Source: Pelomonas sp046294815
GTDB taxonomy: Bacteria > Pseudomonadota > Gammaproteobacteria > Burkholderiales > Burkholderiaceae_C
Assembly: GCA_046294815.1 (NCBI GenBank)
Contig: JBKBOJ010000024.1
Span: 1 to 41,045, forward strand
Reading direction: 5' to 3'
Length of the DNA: 41,045 nucleotides
This document shows positions 24,966 through 34,328 of the stretch, in pieces. The notes under the pieces are model-generated. The model saw nothing but the letters and a program-made list of their open reading frames with translations, did not search any database and was not told the DNA's origin. The position numbers were made by a program, and so were the translations under genes. Positions within the stretch are counted from its first letter, which is position 1. The number at the start of each line of letters is the position of its first letter.

Positions 24966-25585
24966 GCTTGATCCCCAAGAAGGGCAATGTCTATGTCGTC
25001 GATGACGACGAAGCCGTCCGCGACTCGCTGCAATGGCTGCTCGAAGGCAAGGACTACCGCGTCAAGTGCTTTGATTCCGCCGAGTCCTTCCTGGCCCGCT
25101 ACGACCCGCGCGAGGTCGCCTGCCTGATCGCCGACATCCGCATGGACGGCATGACCGGCCTCGAACTGCAGGACCGGCTCATCGAGCGCAAGAGCCCGCT
25201 GCCCGTCGTCTTCATCACCGGCCACGGCGACGTGCCGATGGCGGTACAGACCATGAAGAAGGGCGCGATGGACTTCATCGAGAAGCCCTTCAAGGAAGAA
25301 GAGCTGCTGGCCCTGGTCGAGCGCATGCTGGACCAGGCCCGCGAGGCCTTCTCCAGCCACCAGGAAGCGGCCAGCCGCGAGGCGCTGCTGGCGCGGCTCA
25401 CGACGCGTGAAGCCCAGGTGTTGGAGCGCATCGTCGCCGGCCGCCTGAACAAGCAGATCGCCGACGACCTGGGCATCAGCATCAAGACTGTGGAGGCGCA
25501 CCGCGCCAACATCATGGAAAAGCTCAACGCCAACACCGTAGCCGATCTGCTCAAGATTGCGCTCGGCGCCACGGCCAAGGCCTGA
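24962..25585 (+). CDS. FixJ/NarL-type response regulator
   Basis: A 207-residue transcription factor. Receiver domain (1-125) with the acidic pocket DDD near residues 14-16, phospho-acceptor D58 (IADIRMDGM), the switch threonine in FITGHGD and K108 in EKPF. The C-terminal LuxR-type helix-turn-helix (about 140-205) shows LTTREAQVLERIVAGRLNKQ and the recognition helix GISIKTVEAHRANIM. It is the evident partner of the kinase, with which it overlaps by ATGA, and is closed by a strong terminator. Targets are not visible; the divergent aceE promoter is the first place to look. Confidence 0.95.
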   Translation: MSLIPKKGNVYVVDDDEAVRDSLQWLLEGKDYRVKCFDSAESFLARYDPREVACLIADIRMDGMTGLELQDRLIERKSPLPVVFITGHGDVPMAVQTMKKGAMDFIEKPFKEEELLALVERMLDQAREAFSSHQEAASREALLARLTTREAQVLERIVAGRLNKQIADDLGISIKTVEAHRANIMEKLNANTVADLLKIALGATAKA

Positions 25586-25601
25586 GCGCCCCCTCACACG
25601 C

Positions 25602-25630
25602 AAAGCCGCTGATCGCTCAGCGGCTTTTTT
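25602..25630 (+). terminator. Rho-independent terminator after the response regulator
   Basis: AAAGCCGCTGA-TCGC-TCAGCGGCTTT, an 11-base perfect stem with a 4-base loop, followed by further T. It begins 17 bases after the regulator stop and ends about 25 bases before the folD start, so folD probably has its own promoter or relies on read-through. Confidence 0.92.
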
Positions 25631-25655
25631 GCTTTCTGACCGAACGGAGTTCCCC

Positions 25656-26510
25656 ATGACCGCCCAACTGATCGACGGCGTCGCCCTCGCCAAGCAACTG
25701 CGCGCCGACGTCGCCCAGCGCGCCGCCAAACTGACCGCCGCCGGCCGGCAGCCCGGCCTCGCCGTCATCCTCGTCGGCGACAACCCGGCCAGCCAGGTCT
25801 ATGTGCGCAACAAGGTCAAGGCCTGCGAGGAAGCCGGCATCCATTCCGTGCTGGAACAGTACGACGCCTCCATGACCGAGGCCGAACTGCTGGCCCGCGT
25901 CGAGGCACTGAACAACGACCCCAGCATCCATGGCATCCTGGTCCAGTTGCCACTGCCCGAACACATCGATGACCACAAGGTCATCGAGGCCATCTCGCCG
26001 GCCAAGGATGTGGACGGCTTCCACGTCGCCAGCGCGGGGGCGCTGATGGTGGGCGAGCCCGGCTTCAAGGCCTGCACGCCCTATGGCTGCATGAAGATGC
26101 TGGAGAGCATCGGCATGAAGGATTTGCGCGGCAAGCATGCCGTCATCATCGGCCGCAGCAACATTGTCGGCAAGCCCATGGCCATGATGCTGCTGGCCGC
26201 CAACGCCACCGTCACCGTCTGCCACAGCGGCACGGCCGACCTGGGCGCGATGACGCGCCAGGCCGACATCGTCGTCGCCGCGGTCGGCAAGCGCAACGTG
26301 CTGACCGCCGACATGGTCAAGCCCGGCGCGGTCGTCATCGACGTGGGCATGAACCGCAACGACGAGGGCAAGCTGTGCGGGGACGTGGACTTCGACGGCG
26401 TCCGGCGCGTGGCCGGCTGGATCACCCCCGTGCCGGGTGGGGTTGGCCCGATGACGATCGCCATGCTGCTCGTCAATACGCTTGAATCCGCCGAGCGCGC
26501 CGCCAGCTGA
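25656..26510 (+). CDS. folD: Bifunctional methylenetetrahydrofolate dehydrogenase/methenyl-THF cyclohydrolase
   Basis: A 284-residue cytoplasmic enzyme that interconverts 5,10-methylene-THF and 10-formyl-THF with NADP(+). The first FolD signature is VYVRNKVKACEEAGI with the catalytic lysine, followed by HGILVQLPLPEHID and the substrate loop PAKDVDGFH. The dinucleotide-binding half has IIGRSNIVGKPMAMML, and the second signature PVPGGVGPMTIAML ends the core. Full usual length. ATG at 25656 has CGGAG about 8 bases ahead and clears the terminator. The M3 peptidase gene follows after 8 bases. Confidence 0.97.
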   Translation: MTAQLIDGVALAKQLRADVAQRAAKLTAAGRQPGLAVILVGDNPASQVYVRNKVKACEEAGIHSVLEQYDASMTEAELLARVEALNNDPSIHGILVQLPLPEHIDDHKVIEAISPAKDVDGFHVASAGALMVGEPGFKACTPYGCMKMLESIGMKDLRGKHAVIIGRSNIVGKPMAMMLLAANATVTVCHSGTADLGAMTRQADIVVAAVGKRNVLTADMVKPGAVVIDVGMNRNDEGKLCGDVDFDGVRRVAGWITPVPGGVGPMTIAMLLVNTLESAERAAS

Positions 26511-26518
26511 ACCGGACC

Positions 26519-28522
26519 ATGACCAATCCCCTGCTCTCCACTGCCGCCCTGCCCGAGTTCGACGCCATCCAGCCCGAACACGTTCAGCCCGCCATCCAGC
26601 AACTGCTGGCCCAAGCGCAGGCGGCCCTGGACGAGGCGGTGAAGCCCGACACGCCGGCCGACTACGACACGCTCTCGCGCATCCTCGACACCGCCACCGA
26701 GCGCCTGGGCACGGCCTGGGGCGCCGTGGGCCACCTCAACGCCGTCGCCGACACCCCGGCGCTGCGCGAGGCCTACAACGCGATGCTGCCGGCCGTCACC
26801 GAGTTCTACACGGCACTGGGCGCCAACCAGGCGCTGTTCGCCAAGTACAAGGCCGTCATGGCGGCACAGGGGGCGACGCTCAGCAAGCCACGCCAGCAGT
26901 TGCTCAGGCACGCCATCCGCGACTTCGTGCTGTCCGGCGCCGAGCTGCAGGGCCAGGCCCGCGAGCGCTACGCCGCCATCCAGGAACGCAGCGCCGAGCT
27001 GCAGCAGAAGTTCAGCGAGCATGTGCTGGACGCCACCGACGGCTGGAGCTACGTCGCCTCGGCGGCCGAGCTGGCCGGAGTGCCGCAGGACGTGCTGGAC
27101 GCGACGCGACTGGACGACGGCGGCCAAGATGCACGACACCGGCTGACGCTGCACTTCCCGGTCTACCTGCCCGTCATGCAGTACGCCGAGAACCGCGAGC
27201 TGCGCGAGAAGCTGTACCGCGCCTACGTCACGCGCGCCAGCGAACAGGGCAAGCCCGAGTGGGACAACAGCGCGCTGATGCGCGAGATCGTCGCGCTGCG
27301 CCAGGAGGAGGCACGCCTGCTGGGCTATGCCAACTTCGCCGAGGTGTCGCTCGCGCCCAAGATGGCCTCGTCGCCGGCCGAGGTGACCCAGTTCCTGCGC
27401 GACCTGGCGCGGCGCGCCCGCCCCTTCGCCGAGAAGGACCTGGCCGAGCTGCGCGAGTTCGCGCAGGGTGCGCCGCTGCAAGCCTGGGACGTGAGCTACT
27501 GGAGCGAGAAGCTCAAGGAGGCCCGCTATGCCTTCAGCGACCAGACGGTCAAGCAGTACTTCACCGCGCCCAAGGTCGTCGCCGGGCTGTTCAGCATCAT
27601 CGAGCGCTTGTTCGACGTGCGCATCAGCGCAGCCGCCGCACCCGTCTGGCACGACAGCGTCAAGTACTACGAGCTGCGCCGCAACGGCCATGCCATCGCA
27701 GGCTTCTACCTCGACCTCTACGCCCGGCCGGGCAAGCGCCCGGGCGCATGGATGGACGGCGTGCGCAACCGCTGGCTCAAGCCCACGGGAGAGCAGCAGC
27801 TGCCGGTGGCCCACCTCGTCTGCAACTTCGCCAGTCCCGTGGGCGGCAAGCCGGCCCTGCTGACGCACGATGACGTCATCACCCTGTTCCACGAGTTCGG
27901 CCACGGCCTGCACCACATGCTGACGCAGGTCAACGATCTGGGCGTGTCGGGCATCTCCGGCGTCGAGTGGGATGCGGTGGAGCTGCCCAGCCAGTTCATG
28001 GAGAACTTCTGTTGGGAATGGGAGGTGCTGCAGCAGCTGAGCGGCCATGTCGACAGCGGCGAGCCGCTGCCGCGCGCGCTGTTCGACAAGATGCTGGCCG
28101 CCAAGAACTTCCAGAGCGGCCTGCAGACGCTGCGCCAGATCGAGTTCGCGCTGTTCGACATGCAGCTGCACGGCGAGCCCGGCCGCGAGGCCGACGTGCA
28201 GCAGCTGCTGGACGAGGTGCGGGCCGAGGTGGCCGTGCTGATCCCGCCGGCCTTCAACCGCTTCCAGCACAGCTTCAGCCACATCTTCGCGGGCGGCTAT
28301 GCGGCGGGCTACTACAGCTACAAATGGGCCGAGCTGCTCAGCGCCGACGCCTGGAGCGCCTTCGAGGAAGAAGGCGTGTTCAACCCCGCCACCGGCCGGC
28401 GCTTCCTGACCGAGGTGCTGGAGCAAGGCGGCGCCCGCGACGCGATGGAGAACTTCAAGGCCTTCCGCGGCCGCGAGCCCAAGATCGACGCGCTGCTGCG
28501 CCACCAGGGCATGGGCGGCTGA
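26519..28522 (+). CDS. prlC: M3-family zinc oligopeptidase (oligopeptidase A type)
   Basis: A 667-residue cytoplasmic metallopeptidase that trims short peptides, including degradation products and signal peptides. The zinc motif HEFGH is at 458-462 and the third ligand E488 in DAVELPSQF. The C-terminal Tyr/Gly loop of the M3 fold is seen as FAGGYAAGYYSYKWAE. The N-terminal helical region is of normal length. The start is 8 bases after folD, so they form one transcript. Dipeptidyl carboxypeptidase (Dcp) is a related alternative; the length and QFMENF context favour oligopeptidase A. Confidence 0.92.
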   Translation: MTNPLLSTAALPEFDAIQPEHVQPAIQQLLAQAQAALDEAVKPDTPADYDTLSRILDTATERLGTAWGAVGHLNAVADTPALREAYNAMLPAVTEFYTALGANQALFAKYKAVMAAQGATLSKPRQQLLRHAIRDFVLSGAELQGQARERYAAIQERSAELQQKFSEHVLDATDGWSYVASAAELAGVPQDVLDATRLDDGGQDARHRLTLHFPVYLPVMQYAENRELREKLYRAYVTRASEQGKPEWDNSALMREIVALRQEEARLLGYANFAEVSLAPKMASSPAEVTQFLRDLARRARPFAEKDLAELREFAQGAPLQAWDVSYWSEKLKEARYAFSDQTVKQYFTAPKVVAGLFSIIERLFDVRISAAAAPVWHDSVKYYELRRNGHAIAGFYLDLYARPGKRPGAWMDGVRNRWLKPTGEQQLPVAHLVCNFASPVGGKPALLTHDDVITLFHEFGHGLHHMLTQVNDLGVSGISGVEWDAVELPSQFMENFCWEWEVLQQLSGHVDSGEPLPRALFDKMLAAKNFQSGLQTLRQIEFALFDMQLHGEPGREADVQQLLDEVRAEVAVLIPPAFNRFQHSFSHIFAGGYAAGYYSYKWAELLSADAWSAFEEEGVFNPATGRRFLTEVLEQGGARDAMENFKAFRGREPKIDALLRHQGMGG

Positions 28523-28648
28523 CCTGAAGGGCCTGCTGGCCGCGCTGGCCCAGCCCCGCTCAGCCAGCTTGAGTTGGCGCCCAGGGCGCTTGCCGCCCTG
28601 CAAGCTGCAGACGCTTGGCGCGGCGCGTCGGGCCGCAGCAGTGCGCCG
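28523..28648. other. Convergent gap with a hairpin
   Basis: Between two convergent genes. AGGGCG-CTTGC-CGCCCT (28583-28599) could pair, but no T-run follows on either strand, so it is a weak terminator candidate at best. Confidence 0.4.
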
Positions 28649-29158
28649 TCAGCGGGACGCTGGCGCGGGCCCCGGCCTGCCGTCCTCGAAGCCCAGCAGT
28701 CCATCGGCCACGGCCTTGCCGTGGCGGCGCTCGATCTCGGCGCGCATGACGCGGTTGTAGGCGTCGGCGAAGGCGGTTGCCTCCGGCGTGACCTCACCGC
28801 CCTTGTGCACCCACTGGATGCCGTAGCGCTGCGTCATGCGTTGCGCGCGCGCCTTCTCGGCCTTGGTGGGCTCGGGGCCCAGGGTCTGCAGCTTCAGCTC
28901 ACCGGCTTCCAAATCGTGGCGGGCCAGGGCGGCACCGCGCTCTGCGGCCAGTGCCGGCGTGCCAAGGCGCAGGTCCACCGTTGCGATCAGCAGGCGCTCG
29001 CCGTCCGACGCTCCCGTCGGCAGGACGCCGAAGGCCGTGAACATGGCCACGACGCCGCCTGCGGCCGCCAGCGCGCACAGCACGGCGACCACGTGCACGC
29101 GGCGGACGCCGCGGCGGCGCTGCCACTTGGGCTCCTGCCATTCGGTCAGCAGCGGCAT
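28649..29158 (-). CDS. Hypothetical single-pass membrane protein
   Basis: A 169-residue protein of unknown family. A basic patch (QRRRGVRR) precedes one TM helix (about residues 21-43), so the C-terminal part should face the periplasm. That part is charged, with a likely helical region TKAEKARAQRMTQRYGIQW and a Pro-rich end. ATG at 29158 has GAGGGAG about 10 bases upstream. Another in-frame ATG at 29215 lies only 12 bases after the previous gene and lacks a ribosome site, so I prefer 29158. Probably co-transcribed with the cysteine-cluster gene. Confidence 0.72.
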   Translation of the reverse strand: MPLLTEWQEPKWQRRRGVRRVHVVAVLCALAAAGGVVAMFTAFGVLPTGASDGERLLIATVDLRLGTPALAAERGAALARHDLEAGELKLQTLGPEPTKAEKARAQRMTQRYGIQWVHKGGEVTPEATAFADAYNRVMRAEIERRHGKAVADGLLGFEDGRPGPAPASR

Positions 29159-29227
29159 GAGCAGGCTCCCTCTCGTCGTGCCTGAGGGGCCGGTGCCCTG
29201 CAGCGCTTCTTGCATCCATCCATCGCG

Positions 29228-29776
29228 TCAATTCCTCGTCGTCGGGCCCGGATTTTGGGCCAGCAGCACCAGCGCCGCCCGCACCCGGGCTTGCCACTGG
29301 GCCTGCTGGGCGGCCTGCCAGTCGGCCCAGTGCGGCGCCTCGGCCTCCAGCGCGTCGGCCAGCGCCTGCAGCTCGGGGCGGCCGGTCACCGTGGCGGCCA
29401 ATGTCAGCCGCGCCAACCATTCCTGGGCCTGGCGCACGCGTGGATAGGCCGCAAACAACCAGCGCGCCACCTCGGGCCGGGCACGCCAATCGGCGCTGCC
29501 GAAGCGCTCGACGGCCTGCGCCGTCAGCCGCTGGCCGGCCCCCAGGCAGTCAAAGGCGATGCAGCCGGCAAAGCCGCGGTCCATCAGCTCGGCATGAATG
29601 CCGCAGCGATGGTCTGCGCACAGATGCTGGCAGGGCGTCTCGGCCGGCTTGTCGAAGCCGAAACCCTGCACCGCGTCGAACGGCGGCACCACGCAGCACA
29701 GCGCCACGCAGGCCGAGCAGTCGGCCTTCAGCTGGGCGGGCAGCCGCGGCGCGGCGTCAAGGGGTCTTGAAGTCAC
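29228..29776 (-). CDS. YkgJ-type cysteine-cluster protein
   Basis: A 182-residue protein whose first half holds nine cysteines: C20, C23, C27, C28, C49, C53, C58, C72 and C77, in the CSACVALCC...CQHLC...CGIH order seen in the zinc- or iron-binding YkgJ/UPF0153-like group. The second half is helical and unrecognised. No enzymatic activity is established for the group. The start is a GTG at 29776 lying 20 bases inside the end of the M16 peptidase gene, which indicates translational coupling. No ATG in frame would keep the N-terminal cysteines. Confidence 0.8.
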   Translation of the reverse strand: MTSRPLDAAPRLPAQLKADCSACVALCCVVPPFDAVQGFGFDKPAETPCQHLCADHRCGIHAELMDRGFAGCIAFDCLGAGQRLTAQAVERFGSADWRARPEVARWLFAAYPRVRQAQEWLARLTLAATVTGRPELQALADALEAEAPHWADWQAAQQAQWQARVRAALVLLAQNPGPTTRN

Positions 29777-32546
29777 CGGCAGTGGAGATGATGAAACCGT
29801 CTGCGCGGATGTGCTTGCGCCATGCCGCGTTGGCCTGCGCCACGCTGACGGCCGCCAGCGCGTCGTCGCGCTGCTGGGCCGCGGCCCAGGTCTCGGCGCG
29901 TTCGGCCAGGCTGATCAGCCCGCCGGCCAGCGCGCCGAGGTCGGCGCGGCCCTGTCGACGGCCTTCGAGGATGTCCTTCTTGGCGCGCGCCAGCTCGGCC
30001 TCGGTGACGCCCTCCTGCGTCATGCGCGCGATCTCCTCCTGCACGACGGCGATGACGCGCTCGCGCTTGTCGGGCGCATAGCTGCCCTGGATGGCGAAGC
30101 TGCCGGCATTGCCCCAGTAGCTGGCACTCAAGGACGCGCCGATGCCGTAGGTCAGCCCCTCCTTCTGGCGCACGCGCTCGGACAGCCGGCTCTCCAGACC
30201 ACCACCACCGAAGATGTGCACGGCCAGCTCCAGCGCTGGGTAGTCGGCGTCCTCGCTGTTGAGCGGCAGCGGCTGGTGCAGGCGCACGATGGCATTGGCC
30301 TTGTCGCGGGCGATGACGTCGAAGCGGGCCGGCGGCACGGCCACGTGACGCGGGATGTGGCGCACGAACTTGGGCGCGGCGGGCTTCTTCCAGTCGCCCA
30401 ACAGCTGCTCCAGCTCGGCCGCCAGGCCGTCGGGCAGCGCGCCCACCACGCTGACCTGGGCCTCGTTGGCGCTCCAGTAGTCGGCGTAGAAGCGCTTCAC
30501 ATCGTCCAGCGTGGTGGCGCGCAGCTCGGCGATGCGCTCGTCCACGCCCATCACGTAGTCCGGATGGCCCAGGCTCACGCCACGAGCGCGGTTGTAGTGG
30601 GCCCGCGTGGCCTCCTGGCGCAGCACGCCGAGCTCCTGCCGGGAAGCCTCGATGCCGGCGATCGCTGCCTTCAGTTCGCGCTCGAACGCGTCCTGCGGCA
30701 GCGTGGGGCGGCGCAGCACATCGGCCGCCACGCGCAGCGCGGGCAGCAGCGTGTCGCGCTCGGCGCTCAGGAAGATGGTGGCGCCCTGGTCGTCGCTGTG
30801 GATGCTGAGGCCAGCGCGCAGCTTGATCAGCGCATCCTGCAGCTGCTGGCGAGTAAAGCCGGCACTGCCCTCGTTCATCAGCGCTCCGATGAAGCCCGTG
30901 CCGCGGCGTGCGAAGGTCGTCTCGCGCTCGCCCCAGCGCAGCTGCATCTGCAGCACCACGGTGTTGCCGCGGGTCTGCTTGCGCAGCGTATGCAGGCCGA
31001 TGCCGCTGGGCAGCGTGGTGCGGGCGGTGCGCGATTCCAGCACCGCGGGCACGGGCTCCAACTGCTCGCCGGCCTCCACCTTGGGCGGCCCCTGCAACGC
31101 GGCCAGGCGCTGCTGCAGCGGCGGCGCAGGCGGGATCTCCACGCGTTCCACCTTGTCGGCCGGCAGATAACGGCCCAGTGTGCGATTGGCGGGCCGGAAG
31201 TAGGCCGCGCGCACGCGGGCCACGTCGGCCAGCGTGACCTTGGGGATGTCCTCCATCAGCTGGAACAGCAGCCGCCAGTCGCCCGCGGCAATCAGCCCGG
31301 AGATCTGCTGGATGAGTGCCTCAGGGTTCTTCATCTGCTGGCGATAGCTGTTGACGGCGATGTCGCGCACGCGCGCCAGCTCGCTCGCGTCGAAGGGCTG
31401 GTCCTTGCGGCCTTCGGCCAGGTCCAGCAGCAGCGCCTCGGCCTTGTCGACGTCGGCGCCCGGCGGCAGCACGGCGAATGCGCTGGCGGTGCCGGGGTCG
31501 GCGCCGCCCCCCCCCGCGAAGCCGGCGGCGACGGCGATCTTGGTCTCCACCAGCTGCTTGTAGAGCTGGCCGCTGGGCTGCAAGCTCATCAACAGGCCAT
31601 AGACCAGCAGGGCCGGCGTGTCCGGATGGGTGATGGCGGGCACGTGGTAGGCCGCGAGAAGAATCGGCTGGCCGCCCACGCGGCGCACCACCACGCTGCG
31701 CTCGCCGTCCTGCGGCGGCTCCACCGTGTAGGGCTGCGGCACGGGCTGCTCGGGCCGCGTCAGCGGGCCGAAGTGGCGGGCGATCAGCGCCAGCGTGGCG
31801 GCGCGGTCGAACTGACCGGCGACGAACAGCGTCGCGTTGTCGGGCCGGTAGTAGCGCTTGTAGAAGGCCTGCAACTTCTCGATGGGCACGTTCTCGATGT
31901 CACTCCTGGGGCCGATGGTGGCGTGCCCATAGGGGTGCCAGGTATAGGCCGCGGCGGCTACGCGTTGGTTCAGCACCGCGAAGGGCTGGTTCTCGCCGCG
32001 CTCGAACTCGTTGCGCACCACCGTCATCTCGGTATCCAGGTCGGCCTTGGCGACGCGGCTATTGACCATGCGGTCGGCCTCCAGGTCCAGCAGGAAGGCC
32101 AGCGTGTCGGCGTTGGCGTTGAAGGACGCGAAGTAGTTGGTGCGGTCCACCGTGGTGGTGCCGTTGAAGCGCACGCCACGCTGGGCCATTGCACCGGGAA
32201 TGTCCGTCTGGCGTGCCGTGCCCTTGAACAGCATGTGCTCCAGCAGATGGGCCATGCCGTACTCGCCCGGCGCCTCGTGGCGGCTGCCGACGCGATAGGT
32301 GATGTTGACGGTGGTGGTGGTCTGCGTCGCGTCGGGGAGCAGCAGGATCTGCAGGCCGTTGGGCAGGCGGTACTCCTCGATGCCGCCCAGTTCGCGCACT
32401 CGCTCGGGCAGCGGCGCAGCGGCGGGGGCGCTGGCAGCGCCAGGCTCGGCCGCAGCCGGCCGGGCCTGCGCCCCACCCGCAATGGCCAGCGCCAGCAGCG
32501 CGATGCCCAGCCCGCGGGCCAGGCGCCCGCTCCACGTCGTCCTCAT
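29757..32546 (-). CDS. Periplasmic M16 zinc peptidase (pitrilysin family), fused two-domain form
   Basis: A 929-residue secreted peptidase. Signal peptide to about residue 29 (GGAQA). The first M16 half has the inverted zinc motif H100-x-x-E103-H104 in MAHLLEHMLF, and the downstream glutamate in RNEFERGENQP. The second half (from about residue 480) repeats the M16 fold (GFIGALMNEGSAG, LESRLSERVRQKEGLTYGIGA) without a zinc motif, as usual for the non-catalytic partner. Here both halves are in one chain, whereas many bacteria have two separate genes. ATG at 32546 has AAGGAGA upstream. Its end overlaps the cysteine-cluster gene. Confidence 0.93.
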   Translation of the reverse strand: MRTTWSGRLARGLGIALLALAIAGGAQARPAAAEPGAASAPAAAPLPERVRELGGIEEYRLPNGLQILLLPDATQTTTTVNITYRVGSRHEAPGEYGMAHLLEHMLFKGTARQTDIPGAMAQRGVRFNGTTTVDRTNYFASFNANADTLAFLLDLEADRMVNSRVAKADLDTEMTVVRNEFERGENQPFAVLNQRVAAAAYTWHPYGHATIGPRSDIENVPIEKLQAFYKRYYRPDNATLFVAGQFDRAATLALIARHFGPLTRPEQPVPQPYTVEPPQDGERSVVVRRVGGQPILLAAYHVPAITHPDTPALLVYGLLMSLQPSGQLYKQLVETKIAVAAGFAGGGGADPGTASAFAVLPPGADVDKAEALLLDLAEGRKDQPFDASELARVRDIAVNSYRQQMKNPEALIQQISGLIAAGDWRLLFQLMEDIPKVTLADVARVRAAYFRPANRTLGRYLPADKVERVEIPPAPPLQQRLAALQGPPKVEAGEQLEPVPAVLESRTARTTLPSGIGLHTLRKQTRGNTVVLQMQLRWGERETTFARRGTGFIGALMNEGSAGFTRQQLQDALIKLRAGLSIHSDDQGATIFLSAERDTLLPALRVAADVLRRPTLPQDAFERELKAAIAGIEASRQELGVLRQEATRAHYNRARGVSLGHPDYVMGVDERIAELRATTLDDVKRFYADYWSANEAQVSVVGALPDGLAAELEQLLGDWKKPAAPKFVRHIPRHVAVPPARFDVIARDKANAIVRLHQPLPLNSEDADYPALELAVHIFGGGGLESRLSERVRQKEGLTYGIGASLSASYWGNAGSFAIQGSYAPDKRERVIAVVQEEIARMTQEGVTEAELARAKKDILEGRRQGRADLGALAGGLISLAERAETWAAAQQRDDALAAVSVAQANAAWRKHIRADGFIISTAGDFKTP

Positions 32547-32594
32547 CGTGTCTCCTTCAATCACCGCCGTCGTATGGACGGGCGCCGGCATTCT

Positions 32595-32630
32595 CAGCGC
32601 TTTCGCTGTCCGAGCCCTTCGTCAGGGCTC
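32595..32630 (-). terminator. Two adjacent hairpins between the chemoreceptor and M16 genes
   Basis: CAGCG-CTTT-CGCTG (32595-32608) and GAGCCCT-TCGTC-AGGGCTC (32612-32630) lie 20-55 bases beyond the chemoreceptor stop on the minus strand. Both stems are perfect but no T-run follows, so termination is only possible, perhaps partial. Confidence 0.35.
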
Positions 32631-32648
32631 ACGGCGGGATTGACGGCC

Positions 32649-34193
32649 TCAGCGGAACACGCTGACCGCATCCACCAGGCTGGCAGCCTGCTGCTTCAAG
32701 CTCATGGATGCGGCGCTGCTCTGCTCCACCAGCGCGGCGTTCTGCTGGGTCATCTGGTCCAGGTGGCTGACGGCCTGCCCCACCTGGGCGATGCCGCTGC
32801 TCTGCTCGCGCACCGAGCCGCTGATCTCGCCGATCAGATGCGACACGCGCTGCGCCTTGGCGACGATCTCGCCCATGGCCAGGCCGGCGTCGTCCACCAG
32901 CCGCGAGCCGGCCTCCACCTGCTCGACGCTGGCACCGATCAGCGCCTTGATCTCCTTGGCCGCCTCGGCCGTGCGCTGCGCCAGCGTGCGCACCTCGCCG
33001 GCCACCACCGCAAAGCCGCGGCCCTGCTCGCCAGCGCGGGCCGCCTCCACGGCCGCGTTCAAGGCCAGGATGTTGGTCTGGAAGGCGATGCCGTCGATGA
33101 CACCGATGATGTCGGCGATCTTCTTGGAGCTGGCGCTGATGTCGCCCATGCGCGCGATCACCTGCGACACCGCCTGACCGCCCTGCTCGGCCGCCTGGCT
33201 GGCATGAGCCGACAACTCGTTGGCCTGGCCGGCCATGTCGGCGTTGTTCTTCACCGAGGCCGTCATCTGCTCCATGGACGACGCCGTCTGCTCCAGGCTG
33301 GACGCCGTCTGCTCGGTGCGCGCGCTCAGGTCCTCGTTGCCCTTGGCAATCTCGTTGATCGCGGTCTGCAGGTTGACGACCTGCTGGCTCACGTCTCTGA
33401 CCAGCCAGCGGAACATCAGCCCGAGCTGGCTGATGCAGCGCATGCTCATGCCGATCTCGTCCACGCGGTCCATGCCGGCCACCTCCTGCTGCTCACCGGT
33501 GGCCACGGCCAGCGCCATGCGGCGCAGTTGCTCCAGCGGCCGCGCAATCATGTGGTCCAGCACGACCGAGGTGATGACCATGGCCACCCCCACCACCGCC
33601 GCCAGCTTGGCCAGCGCCGTCGTGTCATTGGACAGCGGTATGCCCACCAGCAGCATGGCCAGCCACATCAGCGCCAGCGTCAGCCGCATGCGGGCGCGCA
33701 CGCCCAGCGTCTGGCGCAAGCTCAGCAGCGACGCCACGCCGGTGCGCACGATCAGGCCCTTGTGCAGCTTGACGCCTCCGGCCCGCCCCGCACGCATGTC
33801 GGCATAGAGCTTCTCGGCAGCCGCAGCCTCCTCGCGTGGCGCGCGGGTGCGCACGGACATGTAGCCCTGCGTCTTGCCGCCGCGCACGATGGGCACGGCA
33901 TTGGCCCGCACCCAGTAGTGGTCGCCGTCCTTGCGGCGGTTCTTGACCAGCCCGGTCCAGGGCTCGCCGCCCTTCAGCGTGGCCCACATGTCGGCAAATG
34001 CAGCCTCGGGCATGTCCGGGTGGCGCACCAAGTTGTGCGGTTGGCCAACGATCTCCTCGCGGCTGAAGCCACTGACGGCAACGAAGGCATCGTTGGCGTA
34101 CTTGACGTAGCTCTGCGGGTCCGTCGTGGACATCAGCGTGGCGTCCGCTGGAAATTCGAACTCCCTCTGGGTCACGGGCAGGTTGACGCGCAT
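32649..34193 (-). CDS. Aer-like PAS methyl-accepting chemotaxis protein
   Basis: A 514-residue chemoreceptor without a periplasmic sensor. The N-terminal PAS domain (about 1-115) has YVKYANDAFVAVSGFSREE and GEPWTGLVKNRRKDGDHYWV, as in Aer-type redox or energy sensors that bind FAD. Two hydrophobic segments with only a short loop between them (about 175-225) follow, then HAMP and the coiled-coil signalling domain with the invariant hairpin tip GIAFQTNILALNAAVEAARA and GRGFAVVAGEVRTLAQR. The C-terminus is VDAVSVFR, with no CheR-binding pentapeptide. ATG at 34193 with a strong GGGAGGTGAT site is chosen over an upstream in-frame extension. No che genes are in the window. Confidence 0.94.
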   Translation of the reverse strand: MRVNLPVTQREFEFPADATLMSTTDPQSYVKYANDAFVAVSGFSREEIVGQPHNLVRHPDMPEAAFADMWATLKGGEPWTGLVKNRRKDGDHYWVRANAVPIVRGGKTQGYMSVRTRAPREEAAAAEKLYADMRAGRAGGVKLHKGLIVRTGVASLLSLRQTLGVRARMRLTLALMWLAMLLVGIPLSNDTTALAKLAAVVGVAMVITSVVLDHMIARPLEQLRRMALAVATGEQQEVAGMDRVDEIGMSMRCISQLGLMFRWLVRDVSQQVVNLQTAINEIAKGNEDLSARTEQTASSLEQTASSMEQMTASVKNNADMAGQANELSAHASQAAEQGGQAVSQVIARMGDISASSKKIADIIGVIDGIAFQTNILALNAAVEAARAGEQGRGFAVVAGEVRTLAQRTAEAAKEIKALIGASVEQVEAGSRLVDDAGLAMGEIVAKAQRVSHLIGEISGSVREQSSGIAQVGQAVSHLDQMTQQNAALVEQSSAASMSLKQQAASLVDAVSVFR

Positions 34194-34328
34194 ATCACCT
34201 CCCTGTGCAGTCGCGTGAAGCAGCGCCCGATGCAGGACGCCTGGCCCCATCATCGCGCAGCCTAACAGCAAGACTGTGAAGAGTTTGTCACCAAGCCTGC
34301 AGGGCTGCCAGCGCGAGTCAGGGGCGCA

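Noticed and set aside
28583..28599. Hairpin between convergent genes as a terminator
   Set aside because: The stem is good but there is no T-run on either strand.
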